A stretch of 64,000 nt of DNA from Bradyrhizobium sp. Tv2a-2 (GCF_000472425.1 NZ_AXAI01000019.1:62001-126000), one strand, 5' to 3'; counted from the first letter of the stretch, positions 1 through 9,253 are shown. Numbers and translations are program-made. Notes: generated from the sequence alone by a model not told the origin.

Positions 1-94
1 AAATCACCTCGCTTGAGCGACATCATCTCGCCGCTTGCATCCCGTCAGGCGGACGAGTGCAACGGCATCCGCCCGCACGAAATTGCAATCGTGC

Positions 95-355
95 TTAGAG
101 GGTACAACTTCGCTGCTCTCGCATCTTGAGCTGCAGGGCCATCGCGTCCGAAAATGTCGGGAACGGCTTGCTCACCACCTTGTAGTGCGACGGCCATTCC
201 AAAGGCTTGTGCGTCAGGTCTTCGTTCCATATCTGGCAGATACCGGTGTTCTCCCAGCGGATCACGCAATAGCTGGCGGCTTGCGCCGGCGCGGTGACGC
301 CAGATGTTGCGGCGATGCCGGCGACGGCGGAAAGTATGCGGATACGACGACGCAT
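95..355 (-). CDS. small secreted protein, unknown function
   Basis: Encodes 86 residues with a clear Sec signal peptide: a basic start (MRRRIR), a hydrophobic stretch and an A-Q-A type cleavage site near residue 26. The mature part is short and contains three cysteines (near residues 29, 39 and 84), so one disulfide is possible in the periplasm. I do not recognise a named family; short secreted proteins of this kind are common in Bradyrhizobium. It stands alone, with no operon partner visible. Confidence 0.65.
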   Translation of the reverse strand: MRRRIRILSAVAGIAATSGVTAPAQAASYCVIRWENTGICQIWNEDLTHKPLEWPSHYKVVSKPFPTFSDAMALQLKMREQRSCTL

Positions 356-556
356 TCCGAATCTCCCTTGATATCGCTTGTGCCCACGATGGTTCCATGA
401 GTGCGACAGGCGGACATTAATACGCGCGCTTGGAACTTTGCGTGTCGCGGACGCAACACTCGATCCGTGTCTTCGTATCCGTAGTGATCACGGGTGGACC
501 GTCGTCGAATTGCGAGGCAACCTGATTGCAGAGCAGTGATTTGCAACGGAGCTGCG

Positions 557-784
557 ATGACCGACAGCATCGAAATCACCAACGACACCGAAGTCTTCGA
601 CGCCATGCGCTTTGACGCTGTAACCGGCGACATGATCTGGACCGGACGAGTGGGAACACGCGAGGCCATCCGCCGAGAGAAGCTCGCAGTTGACCCCGGC
701 TCCTGGAATTTTTGCCCGCATCAATGGCTGGACGAACGGGGCTTTGTCGACCGGGAGCTGTCGCGCAAGCATCCCTATATCTAG
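557..784 (+). CDS. hypothetical protein, 75 aa
   Basis: A short acidic, soluble protein without signal peptide or membrane segment. The ATG at 557 is preferred over an in-frame start at 494 because GGAG lies about six bases upstream and the codons upstream look non-coding. Codon use after 557 is GC-biased as in neighbouring real genes. I recognise no domain. Confidence 0.5.
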   Translation: MTDSIEITNDTEVFDAMRFDAVTGDMIWTGRVGTREAIRREKLAVDPGSWNFCPHQWLDERGFVDRELSRKHPYI

Positions 785-957
785 TCAACGCCTATTATCG
801 GAGAACTTGTTTCTCCGTCCGCGCCAAGCTGCTGCAGGGAACGCAAGTTGCGGCATTATGTCCGCAGCAACCCGGTTGCCCAATGGCTGTCGCGCGAATA
901 GGTCTTGAATTGCTCATTTCGTCTGCAAGGGCGCGATGAGCTTTTTGACCATAACTT

Positions 958-990
958 GCCCGCAGGACGTCGCGTTCTGCGGGCATTCTT
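958..990 (+). terminator. hairpin, possible Rho-independent terminator
   Basis: The arms GCCCGCAG (958-965) and CTGCGGGC (977-984) form a strong stem followed by a T-rich run (attcttctt). It could end the small gene at 557-784. The remainder of 785-1067 shows no convincing gene. Confidence 0.5.
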
Positions 991-1067
991 CTTGCTCGAC
1001 TGAAGTCGCGGCGAAAATTTGGGTCGCTTCGTCGTTTCGCAAAGACGAACCTCCGGAAGGTTTGTCG

Positions 1068-2291
1068 CTACCCTACAGCCCGCTGCGAGTCTGCGTAGAG
1101 CCGCGCCAGCAGCGACTTCGGCGTGTCGGTCGGCAGCAGCGTCGCCACCGTCACCACCGCGTCCGAACGGGCACGGCGACCGTGCGAGGTGTGGCGCATG
1201 ACGCTGGAAAGCCGTCGTGCGATGGCATGCGCATCACGCAAGTCGGTATCGCCGAAGACGACGAGCACCGAACCGTCATGGTGCGCCGCGCCGAAATCGG
1301 TGCGGCGCTTGAGGCGGCTGATAATGCGGGCGCCGTCGAGCTGCGCGCGCTGATGTCCGCGATCGAAGGCAAACCGTGCCACCGACAGGCCGCCGCCTTC
1401 GCTGAGCGTCTGCTCCACGGCTTTGGAAAAATCTCGGGCGAAAGCGGTGCTGGTCAACAGTCCCGTCTGCGGGTCGAGCAGGCCGCCGGCATCGAGCGCC
1501 TGCAGGGCGCGACTCAGCTGTGCTTCGAATGCGCGCTGGCGGATCAGGGGCAGCGCGGATGCGGCGATGTCGGCAGGGTTACCTGAGATGGTCTCGAGAT
1601 TGGACAGCTCGTAGGAGCGCGCCTGCCGTCCCGAGGTCACCGTAACAGGCAGGGTGCGGAAGCGGGCATCCTCCGACATCACGGTGAGAAAGGCATCGAC
1701 CACGCGCGGCGTAAAGCCTTCGCCGAGCACGATGCCGTCGATGTCGCGGTTGTTGAGATGATTGGCGGCCGCCTCGATCGAGAGCGCGCCGACCACGCCC
1801 ATGCGCTCGCCGAGCGCGACTGAAAGTGCCGGGTAGTTGCCGCCCCGACCGATCAGGAGCGCCGTCGCGTCACTCGCGGGGTCGGTCTCCGGCAGGATGT
1901 TCCGCGCGGCGTCGTTGGCGAGCCGGCGCAAGACAGTCGTATGCAAGGCGCGCACCCGCAACGCCGTGCGCAGGCGCGCGACGAGGCGATCGGAGTTGGC
2001 CACGGAGTGCCAGAGCGGCAGCGCGTTGGGGGGCGGCGGGCCCGAGGGATCGATCGCAAGCAGGGGAACGTAAGGCTTGCGCGCCTCGACCTGGCGGGCA
2101 AGCGCGGCGAGATCGGTCTGCGGCAGTCCGGTGGCCGCGACCAGCACCGCCACGGGCTGCATCGTACGCACCGCGTCCGTGGCCTCGGTAAAACTGGCGT
2201 CGATCAGTGGGAACAGCCGCGCCTCGTCGAGCGCGCGGGCGAACATCGGTCGCCCCGCATTCGATACGATCAGGATCGGACCTTGGGACAT
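1068..2291 (-). CDS. GGDEF-domain protein with degenerate signature motif
   Basis: A 407-residue cytoplasmic protein. Roughly residues 1-120 and 140-250 resemble receiver-like alpha/beta segments. The last 150 residues are a GGDEF-type domain, shown by the DPQTGLLT segment near residue 273 that opens such domains. The catalytic loop expected to read GGDEF reads HHDGS near residue 343, so diguanylate cyclase activity is very unlikely. It could act as a scaffold or nucleotide sensor. It stands as a single gene, upstream of which (across about 110 bp) another minus-strand gene for a degenerate adenylation protein ends. Family known, activity inferred. Confidence 0.8.
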   Translation of the reverse strand: MSQGPILIVSNAGRPMFARALDEARLFPLIDASFTEATDAVRTMQPVAVLVAATGLPQTDLAALARQVEARKPYVPLLAIDPSGPPPPNALPLWHSVANSDRLVARLRTALRVRALHTTVLRRLANDAARNILPETDPASDATALLIGRGGNYPALSVALGERMGVVGALSIEAAANHLNNRDIDGIVLGEGFTPRVVDAFLTVMSEDARFRTLPVTVTSGRQARSYELSNLETISGNPADIAASALPLIRQRAFEAQLSRALQALDAGGLLDPQTGLLTSTAFARDFSKAVEQTLSEGGGLSVARFAFDRGHQRAQLDGARIISRLKRRTDFGAAHHDGSVLVVFGDTDLRDAHAIARRLSSVMRHTSHGRRARSDAVVTVATLLPTDTPKSLLARLYADSQRAVG

Positions 2292-2402
2292 CGGCAGGCA
2301 AACTCGGAACTGGCACGCTGTGGTGCGCGAAAGCGTAGTTCGCCGGCGTTAACGCGGTGTCAACGAAGCCGCACACGATCCTACGGTATCCCTCGGTGTC
2401 TC

Positions 2403-3905
2403 TCAGGCCGAGGCCGACCGATCGCGAAAGGCCTCAACCATCAACGGGTTGAGGCCGAGTTCGGCGAGTGCCTCGCGAGCGCGGGCGTTATCCTGGGCGC
2501 GGCCTGCGAGCCGGTGACCGCTCAGACGGTCGGGTAGCGCGGTAAGTAGCGCGCCTTGCCCGAGCCGCTTCGACCATTCCTGCAGGTCCTGAGCCAGGAA
2601 GCGGTAGCCGCCGACCGTCATGATCCCTGAGGGCGGTGCGGTGACGTTGATCGCGCCGGTCTGCCGGTCGATCCGCGCGGCATATTCGGTGTCGACATAG
2701 TCGCGCGGCGGTTGCGGGATCAGGGAGTCGCTAGGCGGAACAGGCGGCGCATAGGCCGCGACCGAGACCATGGGTCCGCGCAGCCCGAGCGTTCCCTTCG
2801 GCGTCAGTAGGATCTCGCCCGAAATCGACGCGCCCGCCATCTCGCGGCGCGCGCCGTGCGGCCCGGGCCTGACCACGGCGGGCGCCCCGTCCTCGCCACG
2901 GCGCGCACCGAACAGACCGGCCTCGCCGAACAAATAGAGGTCGGTCAGCGCGATATGGCGCGCCGTCCAGGAGGGGCTGGAGACCACCTGCTCCGGGGCG
3001 CGCCACAGGCCGACGACGTTGCGCAGGTCCGGAAACCGTGCGGCTAGATCGAGTTCGTCCATGCGCAGCGCGAGCTGCGCCGGGGCAATCAGCGTATCGC
3101 AGTGCCGGCTCGCGACCTCGCGCTCCAGGAGTTCCTCGTCGAAGGGATGGTGCAGCACCAGGGTTCCGCCCGACAGCAGCCAGATCACCAGCGACGCGGA
3201 TAGGCCCGCAAAGGAGCCCGGCGCAAACGCGGACATGATGGTCCCGCCCTGCGGTATGTCGGCTTCGAGCGAGATGGCGAGCCCGCCCGCGATCAGGCTG
3301 AGATGCGGACGCGGCACGGCGCGGAAGCCATCGGCGGTCACGTCGAAGGAAATCACAGCTGCCTTGCGGCCGTCCTGGATGACGTGGCGCGTCGGCTGGG
3401 CGTCTCTGGCCATCGCCTGGTCGAGGGAAGCCATGCCTTCGGGCAAATCGCTGCCGAAGCCCGCGACATGGCGGATCGAGAACACCTCCGCGGCGGCATT
3501 CATGGCGAGATCCGAATGCAGCACGCCGTCGATCTTGCCCGTGGTCACGATTGCGCGCGCGCTGGTGCGGTTGAGTGCGGACACAAGCTCCGCCTGGCGC
3601 CAGAGTTGCGGAAGTACCGCCACCACGAGGCCGGCGCGGTGCGCGGCGAGCACCGTCAGCATGAACTCGATGGTGTTCGGCAGCTGCAGCGCGATCACCG
3701 AATGGCTGGGCAGGCCGGACTCGGTAAAATGCGCCGCGAGAGCCGAGATCGCGCGATCAGCCTCGGCGTAAGTCAGCTGTCGTGGAACCTGGCCGGTGAT
3801 GCGCTGCTTATTGGGCGGATCGACCAGCGCAAGCGCGTCCGGTCTGCGCGCCAGGATGCGCTGGAACAGGGAGTCGAGGGTAGGGGAAGCGCTGATCTGA
3901 TTCAC
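2403..3905 (-). CDS. degenerate class I adenylate-forming (ANL superfamily) protein
   Basis: A 500-residue protein with the overall layout of acyl-CoA/aryl-CoA ligases: an N-terminal LTYAEAD segment, the SVIALQLPNTIEFM helix region, and a C-terminal GGYRFLAQDLQEW segment that recalls the hinge region. The P-loop that should read like SGTTGxPKG reads DVTADGFRAVP, and the YGxTE motif reads LFGEAG. The catalytic lysine region near the C terminus is also not recognisable. ATP-dependent adenylation is therefore doubtful, although binding of an acyl or aryl ligand is possible. The strongly conserved length suggests it is a maintained gene rather than a pseudogene. Confidence 0.75.
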   Translation of the reverse strand: MNQISASPTLDSLFQRILARRPDALALVDPPNKQRITGQVPRQLTYAEADRAISALAAHFTESGLPSHSVIALQLPNTIEFMLTVLAAHRAGLVVAVLPQLWRQAELVSALNRTSARAIVTTGKIDGVLHSDLAMNAAAEVFSIRHVAGFGSDLPEGMASLDQAMARDAQPTRHVIQDGRKAAVISFDVTADGFRAVPRPHLSLIAGGLAISLEADIPQGGTIMSAFAPGSFAGLSASLVIWLLSGGTLVLHHPFDEELLEREVASRHCDTLIAPAQLALRMDELDLAARFPDLRNVVGLWRAPEQVVSSPSWTARHIALTDLYLFGEAGLFGARRGEDGAPAVVRPGPHGARREMAGASISGEILLTPKGTLGLRGPMVSVAAYAPPVPPSDSLIPQPPRDYVDTEYAARIDRQTGAINVTAPPSGIMTVGGYRFLAQDLQEWSKRLGQGALLTALPDRLSGHRLAGRAQDNARAREALAELGLNPLMVEAFRDRSASA

Positions 3906-3950
3906 GTGATCCGATTCACTTGAATTTCTTGGATGATCCCGCCGGGTCGA

Positions 3951-5840
3951 TCATTTCGCGATCGCGTTCGGGCCTTGATTCGCCCCCTGATTATAGCTGC
4001 GTGCGCGAGAATCTTGTGCCTGCCACCACGTCTCGGGGAGATAGCCGGTCAAGGCGGTGACCGCTGGCTGTTGTACCCGATTCCAGCGCGCAATCCATTG
4101 CTCCGCGGCGTTGAGCACCGGAATTGCGTAAAAGCCCGACATCAGCGCGCGGTCGAGCGCCCGCACCGCCGAGACGAAGGCATCGTGTCCGCGGGCGGCG
4201 AGCAGCGCCTCGATCATGGCATCGATCGCGGGACTCCTGGCCCCCATGTAGTTGCGGGTGCCCTTGATGCCGGCCGCCTCGCTGCCCCAGTAGAACGACT
4301 GCTCGTTGCCCGGCGACAGCGACTGGTCCCAGCGGTTCTGGATCATGTCGAAGTCAAAATCGAGCCGGCGCTGGTCGAACTGTACCGGATCGACCACGCG
4401 CACCCTTGCCTCGATCCCGGCGCGCTTCACATTGCCCGCATAGGCGAGCGCAATCCGTTCCTGGTCGCGGGTCGACACCAGCATCTCGAAGCTGAGCGGC
4501 GTCCTGGTCGTGCGCTGCCGCAGCACCGTGCCGTCGAGCTCGAAGCCGGCCTCCGAGAACAGCTTGAGCGCTGTGCGCAGGCTGTCGCGGTCGCGGCCGG
4601 AGCCATCGGTGACGGGCAGGCGGTAGCTGCCGTCGAGAATGTCGGGCGCGATGTCGGCAGCGAAGGGCTTCAGGAGCTCCCGCTCGCGGGCATCCGCCGG
4701 TCGCGCATAGGCCGACAGCTCCGAGCCGGCAAAGAAGCCGGCGCTGCGCGCATAAAGCCCGAAGAAATAGTTGCGGTTGATCCATTCGAAATCGAACAGG
4801 AGCGTCAGCGCGCGGCGCACCCGCACATCCGTAAAGACCGGACGGCGGGTGTTGAACACCAGGAATTCCGATGGGTCGGGCAGGCCGGTCCTGATGGTGT
4901 CGCGGATCAGCTCGCCGCTCCTGGCTGCGGGAAAATCGTAACCGTCGTGCCAGCGCAACGGCTCGGTTTCGACGCGAAAATCGTAGAGGCCGCGCTTGAA
5001 GGCTTCGAACTGTCCATTGGACTCGCGATAGAAGTCGATTTTGATCTCGTCGAAATTGTAGAGCCCGCGATTGACGGGCAGATCGCGGCCCCAGTAATCG
5101 GGATCGCGGGCGAGTGTCACGGATACGCCGGGCTTCACCGCGGCGACGCGGTATGGTCCGGAGCCGACCGGCCCCCTCAGCGTGGTTTCCTCGAAGGTCG
5201 CGGCATCGGTCGCATGGCGCGGCAGGATCGGCATCAGGCCGAGAATGAGCGGCAGCTCGCGGTCGTTGGCGCCGGCGAGATCGAAGCGCACGGTGAGCGC
5301 ATCGGGCGCCTCGGCCTTGGTCACCTTGCTGTAATATTGACGGAGATTGGGGCGGCCGTGGTCGCGCAGCAGCGCCCAGGAGAACAGCACGTCGTCCGCG
5401 GTCACCGGCTTGCCATCGGAGAAGCGCGCCCTTGGATCGATGCGGAAGGTGACGAAGTCGCGGGCGTCATCGGTCTCGACCGTCTTCGCGAGCAGGCCGT
5501 AGAGCGTGAAGGCCTCGTCATTGCCGCGCGCCATCAGGCTTTCGACGACATAGCCCCTGATCTGCTGGACGGCGAGTCCCTTGACGATCAGGGGATTAAG
5601 GCTGTCGAAGGTACCCAGCAGGGCCCAGGTCAGCCGCCCGCCCTTGGGCGCGTCAGGATTGACGTAAGGCATATTGGCAAAATCGGACGACAGTGCCGGT
5701 GCGCCGTGCATGGCGATGGCGTAGCTCTCCGCCGCCGAACATGGTTGTGTGTTGCTTGCGAGCCCGATGCCGGCAAGCCCAAGCTGAAGGCAGATCGGAA
5801 GCACGAAAGCGCTTACGCGCTTAGGTCCAAAGGGTAACAC
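3951..5840 (-). CDS. periplasmic peptide-binding protein, YejA-type (SBP family 5)
   Basis: A 629-residue ABC-transporter solute-binding protein with an N-terminal signal sequence (hydrophobic segment about residues 12-35). The mature N terminus (AIAMHGAPALSSDF, then NPDAPKGG) and the FSDGKPVTADDVLFSW block are hallmarks of the YejA/oligopeptide-binding family 5. It would capture peptides or similar ligands in the periplasm for an inner-membrane importer. No permease or ATPase genes (yejB, yejE, yejF) lie beside it, so its partners must be encoded elsewhere. The 259 bp up to the next gene hold no other gene I can support. Confidence 0.9.
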   Translation of the reverse strand: MLPFGPKRVSAFVLPICLQLGLAGIGLASNTQPCSAAESYAIAMHGAPALSSDFANMPYVNPDAPKGGRLTWALLGTFDSLNPLIVKGLAVQQIRGYVVESLMARGNDEAFTLYGLLAKTVETDDARDFVTFRIDPRARFSDGKPVTADDVLFSWALLRDHGRPNLRQYYSKVTKAEAPDALTVRFDLAGANDRELPLILGLMPILPRHATDAATFEETTLRGPVGSGPYRVAAVKPGVSVTLARDPDYWGRDLPVNRGLYNFDEIKIDFYRESNGQFEAFKRGLYDFRVETEPLRWHDGYDFPAARSGELIRDTIRTGLPDPSEFLVFNTRRPVFTDVRVRRALTLLFDFEWINRNYFFGLYARSAGFFAGSELSAYARPADARERELLKPFAADIAPDILDGSYRLPVTDGSGRDRDSLRTALKLFSEAGFELDGTVLRQRTTRTPLSFEMLVSTRDQERIALAYAGNVKRAGIEARVRVVDPVQFDQRRLDFDFDMIQNRWDQSLSPGNEQSFYWGSEAAGIKGTRNYMGARSPAIDAMIEALLAARGHDAFVSAVRALDRALMSGFYAIPVLNAAEQWIARWNRVQQPAVTALTGYLPETWWQAQDSRARSYNQGANQGPNAIAK

Positions 5841-6099
5841 GGGAACAGGCGCTTTTGATTCGCAAATGATCGGTGCTCACCCCTACCATAGGGGCGCGAC
5901 GCCAGTCGGAATACAGCCATCAAGGGTGCTTGTCGGCATTGATCTTTCTGTTCGCCCCTGTATGAAGGCGGGCGATTGAGAATGGCTGCTGAGCTGTCAC
6001 GTATCCGCCTCAATTCACTAGGAGACACGCCGCGCGAGACGGCGAGGTGCCAGCGCCTCCGGCGGTTTCAGCGCTCCCGTTCAGAAAGGGTTTTCCGCA

Positions 6100-6939
6100 A
6101 TGAATTTCCGCATTTTGGCCGCGTCGGTCGGACCGCGCGGGCGCTTTCTCGCCTTGTTGGCGGCAACAGCGCTCTCCGTTCCCTTCGCTTCCAGTGCTCA
6201 GGCTCAAACCGCGCCGGCGGCGCCCGCCGCCCCCAAGGCCAAGGCTGCCCCGAAGGCTGCCCCCAAGGCCCCGGCGCCTGCCGCTCAGGCCCCTGCTGCC
6301 CAGCCGGCGCCCGGCGCCCAGGCTCAGCAGCAGCCGGGGGCCCCAGGGCAGCCCGGCCAGCAGCCGCAGGCCGACCAGCAGATCCAGCTGATCTATGCGC
6401 CGTGGACCAAGTTCTGCCTCAAGGGCCAGGACGCCAACGCCAAGCAGGTTTGCTTCACGGGCAAGGACGGACGCATCGAGTCCGGCCAGCCGGTGATCGC
6501 GGCCGTCATCATCGAGCCGGAAGGCGAGCCGAAGAAAATACTCCGCGTGACGCTCCCGCTCGGCATGCAACTCGTGCACGGCACCCGTATCATCGTCGAC
6601 AACAATCCGCCGCAGCAGAGCCCCTATGTGATCTGCTTCGCCAACGGCTGCATGTCCGACTATGAGGCGACCCCGCAGCTGATCGACAGCATGAAGAAGG
6701 GCCAGAACCTGGTGGTGCAGGCCATCAACGCCAACGGAGCGCCGCTGACGCTGCCGCTGCCGCTTGCCGAGTTCGGCAAGGCCTATGACGGTCCGCCGAC
6801 CGATCCGAAGGTGTTCGAGGAGACCCAGAAGAAGCTGCAGGAAGAGCTGCAGAAGCGCGCCGAGGAGCAGCGTAAGAAGCTTGAAGATGCGCAAAAGGCC
6901 GGCGGCGGCGCGCCGACGTCCGCTGCGGCACCGAAGTAA
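6100..6939 (+). CDS. invasion-associated locus B (IalB) family secreted protein
   Basis: Encodes 279 residues. Residues 1-35 form a signal peptide ending SSAQA; 36-95 are a low-complexity Ala/Pro/Lys/Gln linker. About 95-235 is the IalB domain, with FCLKG, VCFTGKDGR and ICFANGC giving paired cysteines and a terminal LPLAEFGKAYDG-like ending. A charged coiled coil (about 245-270) follows. IalB proteins are periplasmic or outer-membrane-linked and named from Bartonella; in soil relatives the role is unclear. AAAGGG lies upstream of the chosen ATG. It is a single gene closed by a strong terminator. Confidence 0.9.
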   Translation: MNFRILAASVGPRGRFLALLAATALSVPFASSAQAQTAPAAPAAPKAKAAPKAAPKAPAPAAQAPAAQPAPGAQAQQQPGAPGQPGQQPQADQQIQLIYAPWTKFCLKGQDANAKQVCFTGKDGRIESGQPVIAAVIIEPEGEPKKILRVTLPLGMQLVHGTRIIVDNNPPQQSPYVICFANGCMSDYEATPQLIDSMKKGQNLVVQAINANGAPLTLPLPLAEFGKAYDGPPTDPKVFEETQKKLQEELQKRAEEQRKKLEDAQKAGGGAPTSAAAPK

Positions 6940-6957
6940 CAGCCGAACAGGACAAGC

Positions 6958-6987
6958 AAAAAGGCGCTCTTCAAGGAGCGCCTTTTT
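6958..6987 (+). terminator. Rho-independent terminator after IalB gene
   Basis: The arms AGGCGCTC (6962-6969) and GAGCGCCT (6976-6983) enclose a six-base loop and are followed by a run of five T. With an A-run on the left it may also work for the convergent hspQ gene. Confidence 0.85.
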
Positions 6988-7054
6988 CTCTGGGCTGTTG
7001 GGAAGTTTGGACTGTTTGGAAGGTTGTCTCAAGAACGGCGGTAGAAAGGCGGCG

Positions 7055-7405
7055 CTAGTTCAACATCGGGTTGCGGGGACGATAGCCGCCCGCCTTGTCC
7101 TTGATGAAGATTTCAGCGACCTGCGAATGACGGATCGGCTCGTCGGAATTATCGGGCAAGAGGTTCTGCTCGGACACATAGGCCACGTATTCGGAGTCCG
7201 AATTCTCCGCGAGCAGATGATAGAACGGCTGGTCCTTGTGCGGCCGCACCGCTTCGGGGATCGACAGCCACCACTCCTCGGTGTTGTTGAACTCCGGATC
7301 GATGTCGAAAATTACCCCCCGGAAGGAGAATATCCGGTGGCGCACGATCTGGCCGATCTGGAACTTGGCGGTTCGCGCTTTGATCATCTCTTGTCGATAG
7401 ACCAT
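7055..7405 (-). CDS. hspQ: heat shock protein HspQ
   Basis: A small cytoplasmic protein of the HspQ/YccV family, which in enterobacteria binds hemimethylated DNA and acts as a specificity factor for Lon protease. The family pattern is plain: IGQIVRHRIFSFRGVIFDIDPEF, then NTEEWW, PFYHLLAE, YVSEQNLL. Two starts are possible: the first ATG at 7405 or the ATG at 7387, which gives the family-typical beginning MIKARTAKF; the second is more like known relatives. It is a monocistronic gene convergent with IalB. Confidence 0.92.
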   Translation of the reverse strand: MVYRQEMIKARTAKFQIGQIVRHRIFSFRGVIFDIDPEFNNTEEWWLSIPEAVRPHKDQPFYHLLAENSDSEYVAYVSEQNLLPDNSDEPIRHSQVAEIFIKDKAGGYRPRNPMLN

Positions 7406-7630
7406 GACGGCCGGCGACGCTAGTGCCCGACCAGCGAATTAACCTTGTGAAGCGCCCGCTGGCGTCGCCTCGGGCCAAAAACCTCCCGAAACAAGTAAAA
7501 TTCTCAACCTGGGCGTTCTGTATTTCTGCCTGATTTTCATTGGTTTTGCCTGCGGCAAGTCCAAAGGACTTCCCGAGGCCGGGCTCTCCGGGGTGAACTT
7601 TTTCCTTCTCCATGTATCGTTACCGGCGCT

Positions 7631-7792
7631 TTGTTCGTCATCACCTCGAAAACCCCGTTGAGCGAGCTCAACAACCCGTCGTTGCCGATCGCAACCACGC
7701 TCGGAACCGTGGCGGCTTTCGTTCTCGCGTTCCTGGCTGGGCGCGTTTGGTGGGCTGCGTCGTGCCGATGGCCTCGCCACGGGCGGCGCTGA
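7631..7792 (+). other. possible tiny membrane ORF (TTG start)
   Basis: An open frame of about 53 residues starting LFVITSKTPLSELN and containing one strong hydrophobic helix (TLGTVAAFVLAFLAG). It may be a small membrane protein or the first half of a frame-disrupted gene, because a second frame beginning just before its stop carries a similar FVITS motif and helix. No good ribosome binding site is seen. Rather than a confident gene, this marks unexplained coding-like sequence in the 7406-7900 gap. Confidence 0.25.
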
Positions 7793-7932
7793 ATGTGTTC
7801 GTAATCACAAGTCAGAACGAGGCCTGGGTCGAGCAGGCCTCTGTCGCCGTGGCGATCGGAGCGTTTGCCTCGGTCGTCACGCTCGCCAGCGCGATGTGGC
7901 TCATCCGGAGCGGCCGGCTGACGTTTCCTTAA
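7768..7932 (+). CDS. possible 54-aa membrane protein
   Basis: Starts MASPRAALNVFVITSQNEAW and contains a hydrophobic helix (ASVAVAIGAFASVVTLASAMWLI). Its tail overlaps the 3' end of the convergent ubiH-like gene by 32 bp. The motif NVFVITS is shared with the preceding frame at 7631-7792, suggesting either an internal duplication or a single gene broken by a frameshift. No family recognised. Confidence 0.35.
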   Translation: MASPRAALNVFVITSQNEAWVEQASVAVAIGAFASVVTLASAMWLIRSGRLTFP

Positions 7933-9133
7933 GCACATGCGGTCTTGAGCGCGCGCGCCAGGACGGCGCGAGGCCCTCGCGCATCGCAAGCCGCCGCAGC
8001 GGCCCGATCGAGCCGATCAGATGCAAGCCGGCCGCGCGCAGCGACTGCATGGGAAGCAAGTCACTGAGCAGCGAGCGGTTGGCGGCGTCGATCACGAAGG
8101 TGCGGCTCAACACATCGGCGCGCCGCGCGAAATCATAGCGTTGCAGCACGCGCGAGCCGCCGGGATCTTCGCCGTTTGCGAGCGCCTCGCGCACGAGTTC
8201 GGCGATGTCGTCGGCATCCCGCAGGCCGAGGTTGAGGCCTTGCGCACCGATCGGGGGAACGACATGGGCGGCTTCGCCGACCAGCACTACGCGCCTTGCC
8301 GCAAAGCGCTGCGGCCGCTCGATTGCCAACGGAAATACGTAGCGTCCCGGCTCGACCCGGACGCGGCCGAAGATGAAATGCGACTGCTTCTCGGCCACCT
8401 CCGACAACTCCTCGTCGGAGAGCGCGCGCAGCCGTTCGGCTTCCTTGGGCGCCGCAACCCACACCACGCTGCAGCGATTGCCGGGCAGGGGCACGAAGAC
8501 GCACGGGCCGTGCGATGTGTGAAACTCGGTCGAGACATTACGGTGCGGCCGGGCATGGTCGATGTTGAAGGTCAACGCCGCCTGGTCCAGCTCGCGCCGC
8601 GTAACCGCAATGCCCGCGGCCTCCCGGCACAGCGAGTGCCGACCGTCCGCGCCGACGACCAGGCGGGCGGACACCGAGGCGCCGCCGGCGGTCGTGATGG
8701 TGACCTCGTCATCGCCGGGAACGACGGTTTCGGCCTCGTCGTCCAGCCGCGTCAGGCTCTGGATTTCTGCCGCCCGCGCCTCGAGCGCTGCGACAAGAAT
8801 GCGGTTCTGGATATTGTAGCCGAACGCCTCGAGCCCGATTTCATCAGCGGAAAAGCGCACTTCCGGCGCGCGGATCAGCCGGCCGGTATCGTCGACCAGC
8901 CGCATTGCGGACAACGGCGCGGCCTGGTCGCGGCAGGGGGCCCAGACGGCGAGCTCGTCCAGGAAGTCGATGGAGCCGCCGAGCAACGCCGTGGTGCGGT
9001 TGTCGGCGTAAGGAGCGCAGCGCGCGATCAAGACCGTGCGGCTGCCCGCCTGCGCCAGCGCGATGGCCGCGGAAAGGCCGGCCGGGCCGCCGCCGACCAC
9101 AGCGACATCATAGCTTGAGGAAACGTTACTCAT
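7901..9133 (-). CDS. UbiH/UbiF/VisC-family FAD-dependent hydroxylase
   Basis: A 410-residue flavoprotein monooxygenase. The N-terminal FAD motif is VVGGGPAGLSAAIALAQAG. A central VVGADGRHS segment follows, and the second FAD motif is VLVGEAAHVVPPIGAQGLNLGLRDA, which is the UbiH/COQ6 signature (with Glu where most relatives have Asp in GDAAH). The likely role is a ring hydroxylation in ubiquinone biosynthesis at the membrane. The ATG at 9133 (MSNVSSSYDVAVV) is preferred to the upstream ATG at 9169 because it sits directly before the FAD fold. Confidence 0.88.
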   Translation of the reverse strand: MSNVSSSYDVAVVGGGPAGLSAAIALAQAGSRTVLIARCAPYADNRTTALLGGSIDFLDELAVWAPCRDQAAPLSAMRLVDDTGRLIRAPEVRFSADEIGLEAFGYNIQNRILVAALEARAAEIQSLTRLDDEAETVVPGDDEVTITTAGGASVSARLVVGADGRHSLCREAAGIAVTRRELDQAALTFNIDHARPHRNVSTEFHTSHGPCVFVPLPGNRCSVVWVAAPKEAERLRALSDEELSEVAEKQSHFIFGRVRVEPGRYVFPLAIERPQRFAARRVVLVGEAAHVVPPIGAQGLNLGLRDADDIAELVREALANGEDPGGSRVLQRYDFARRADVLSRTFVIDAANRSLLSDLLPMQSLRAAGLHLIGSIGPLRRLAMREGLAPSWRARSRPHVLKETSAGRSG

Positions 9134-9253
9134 GAAAGAACAATTGAACCTCACACGCCACATTTTCAAGATCGCAAAAGACGACAGACGAGGCCTTGTT
9201 CCACCTCAATACGGCCCGCGACGCGGCGGAACGCCGCAAGAGTGGATGTGCAA

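Noticed and set aside
2306..2322. TGGCACG as a sigma-54 promoter upstream of the GGDEF-like gene
   Set aside because: No GC at the -12 position with correct spacing, and it points in the wrong direction for that gene.
3933..5837. 634-codon open frame on the plus strand
   Set aside because: It is the exact antisense of the YejA-type gene; its composition (many Arg/Gly/Glu-rich runs without domains) is a GC-rich mirror frame.
5976..6665. 229-codon frame overlapping the IalB gene
   Set aside because: Same strand, shifted frame; the IalB frame has signal peptide, domain and terminator.
8021..9118. 365-codon plus-strand open frame
   Set aside because: Antisense of the UbiH-type gene with its FAD motifs.
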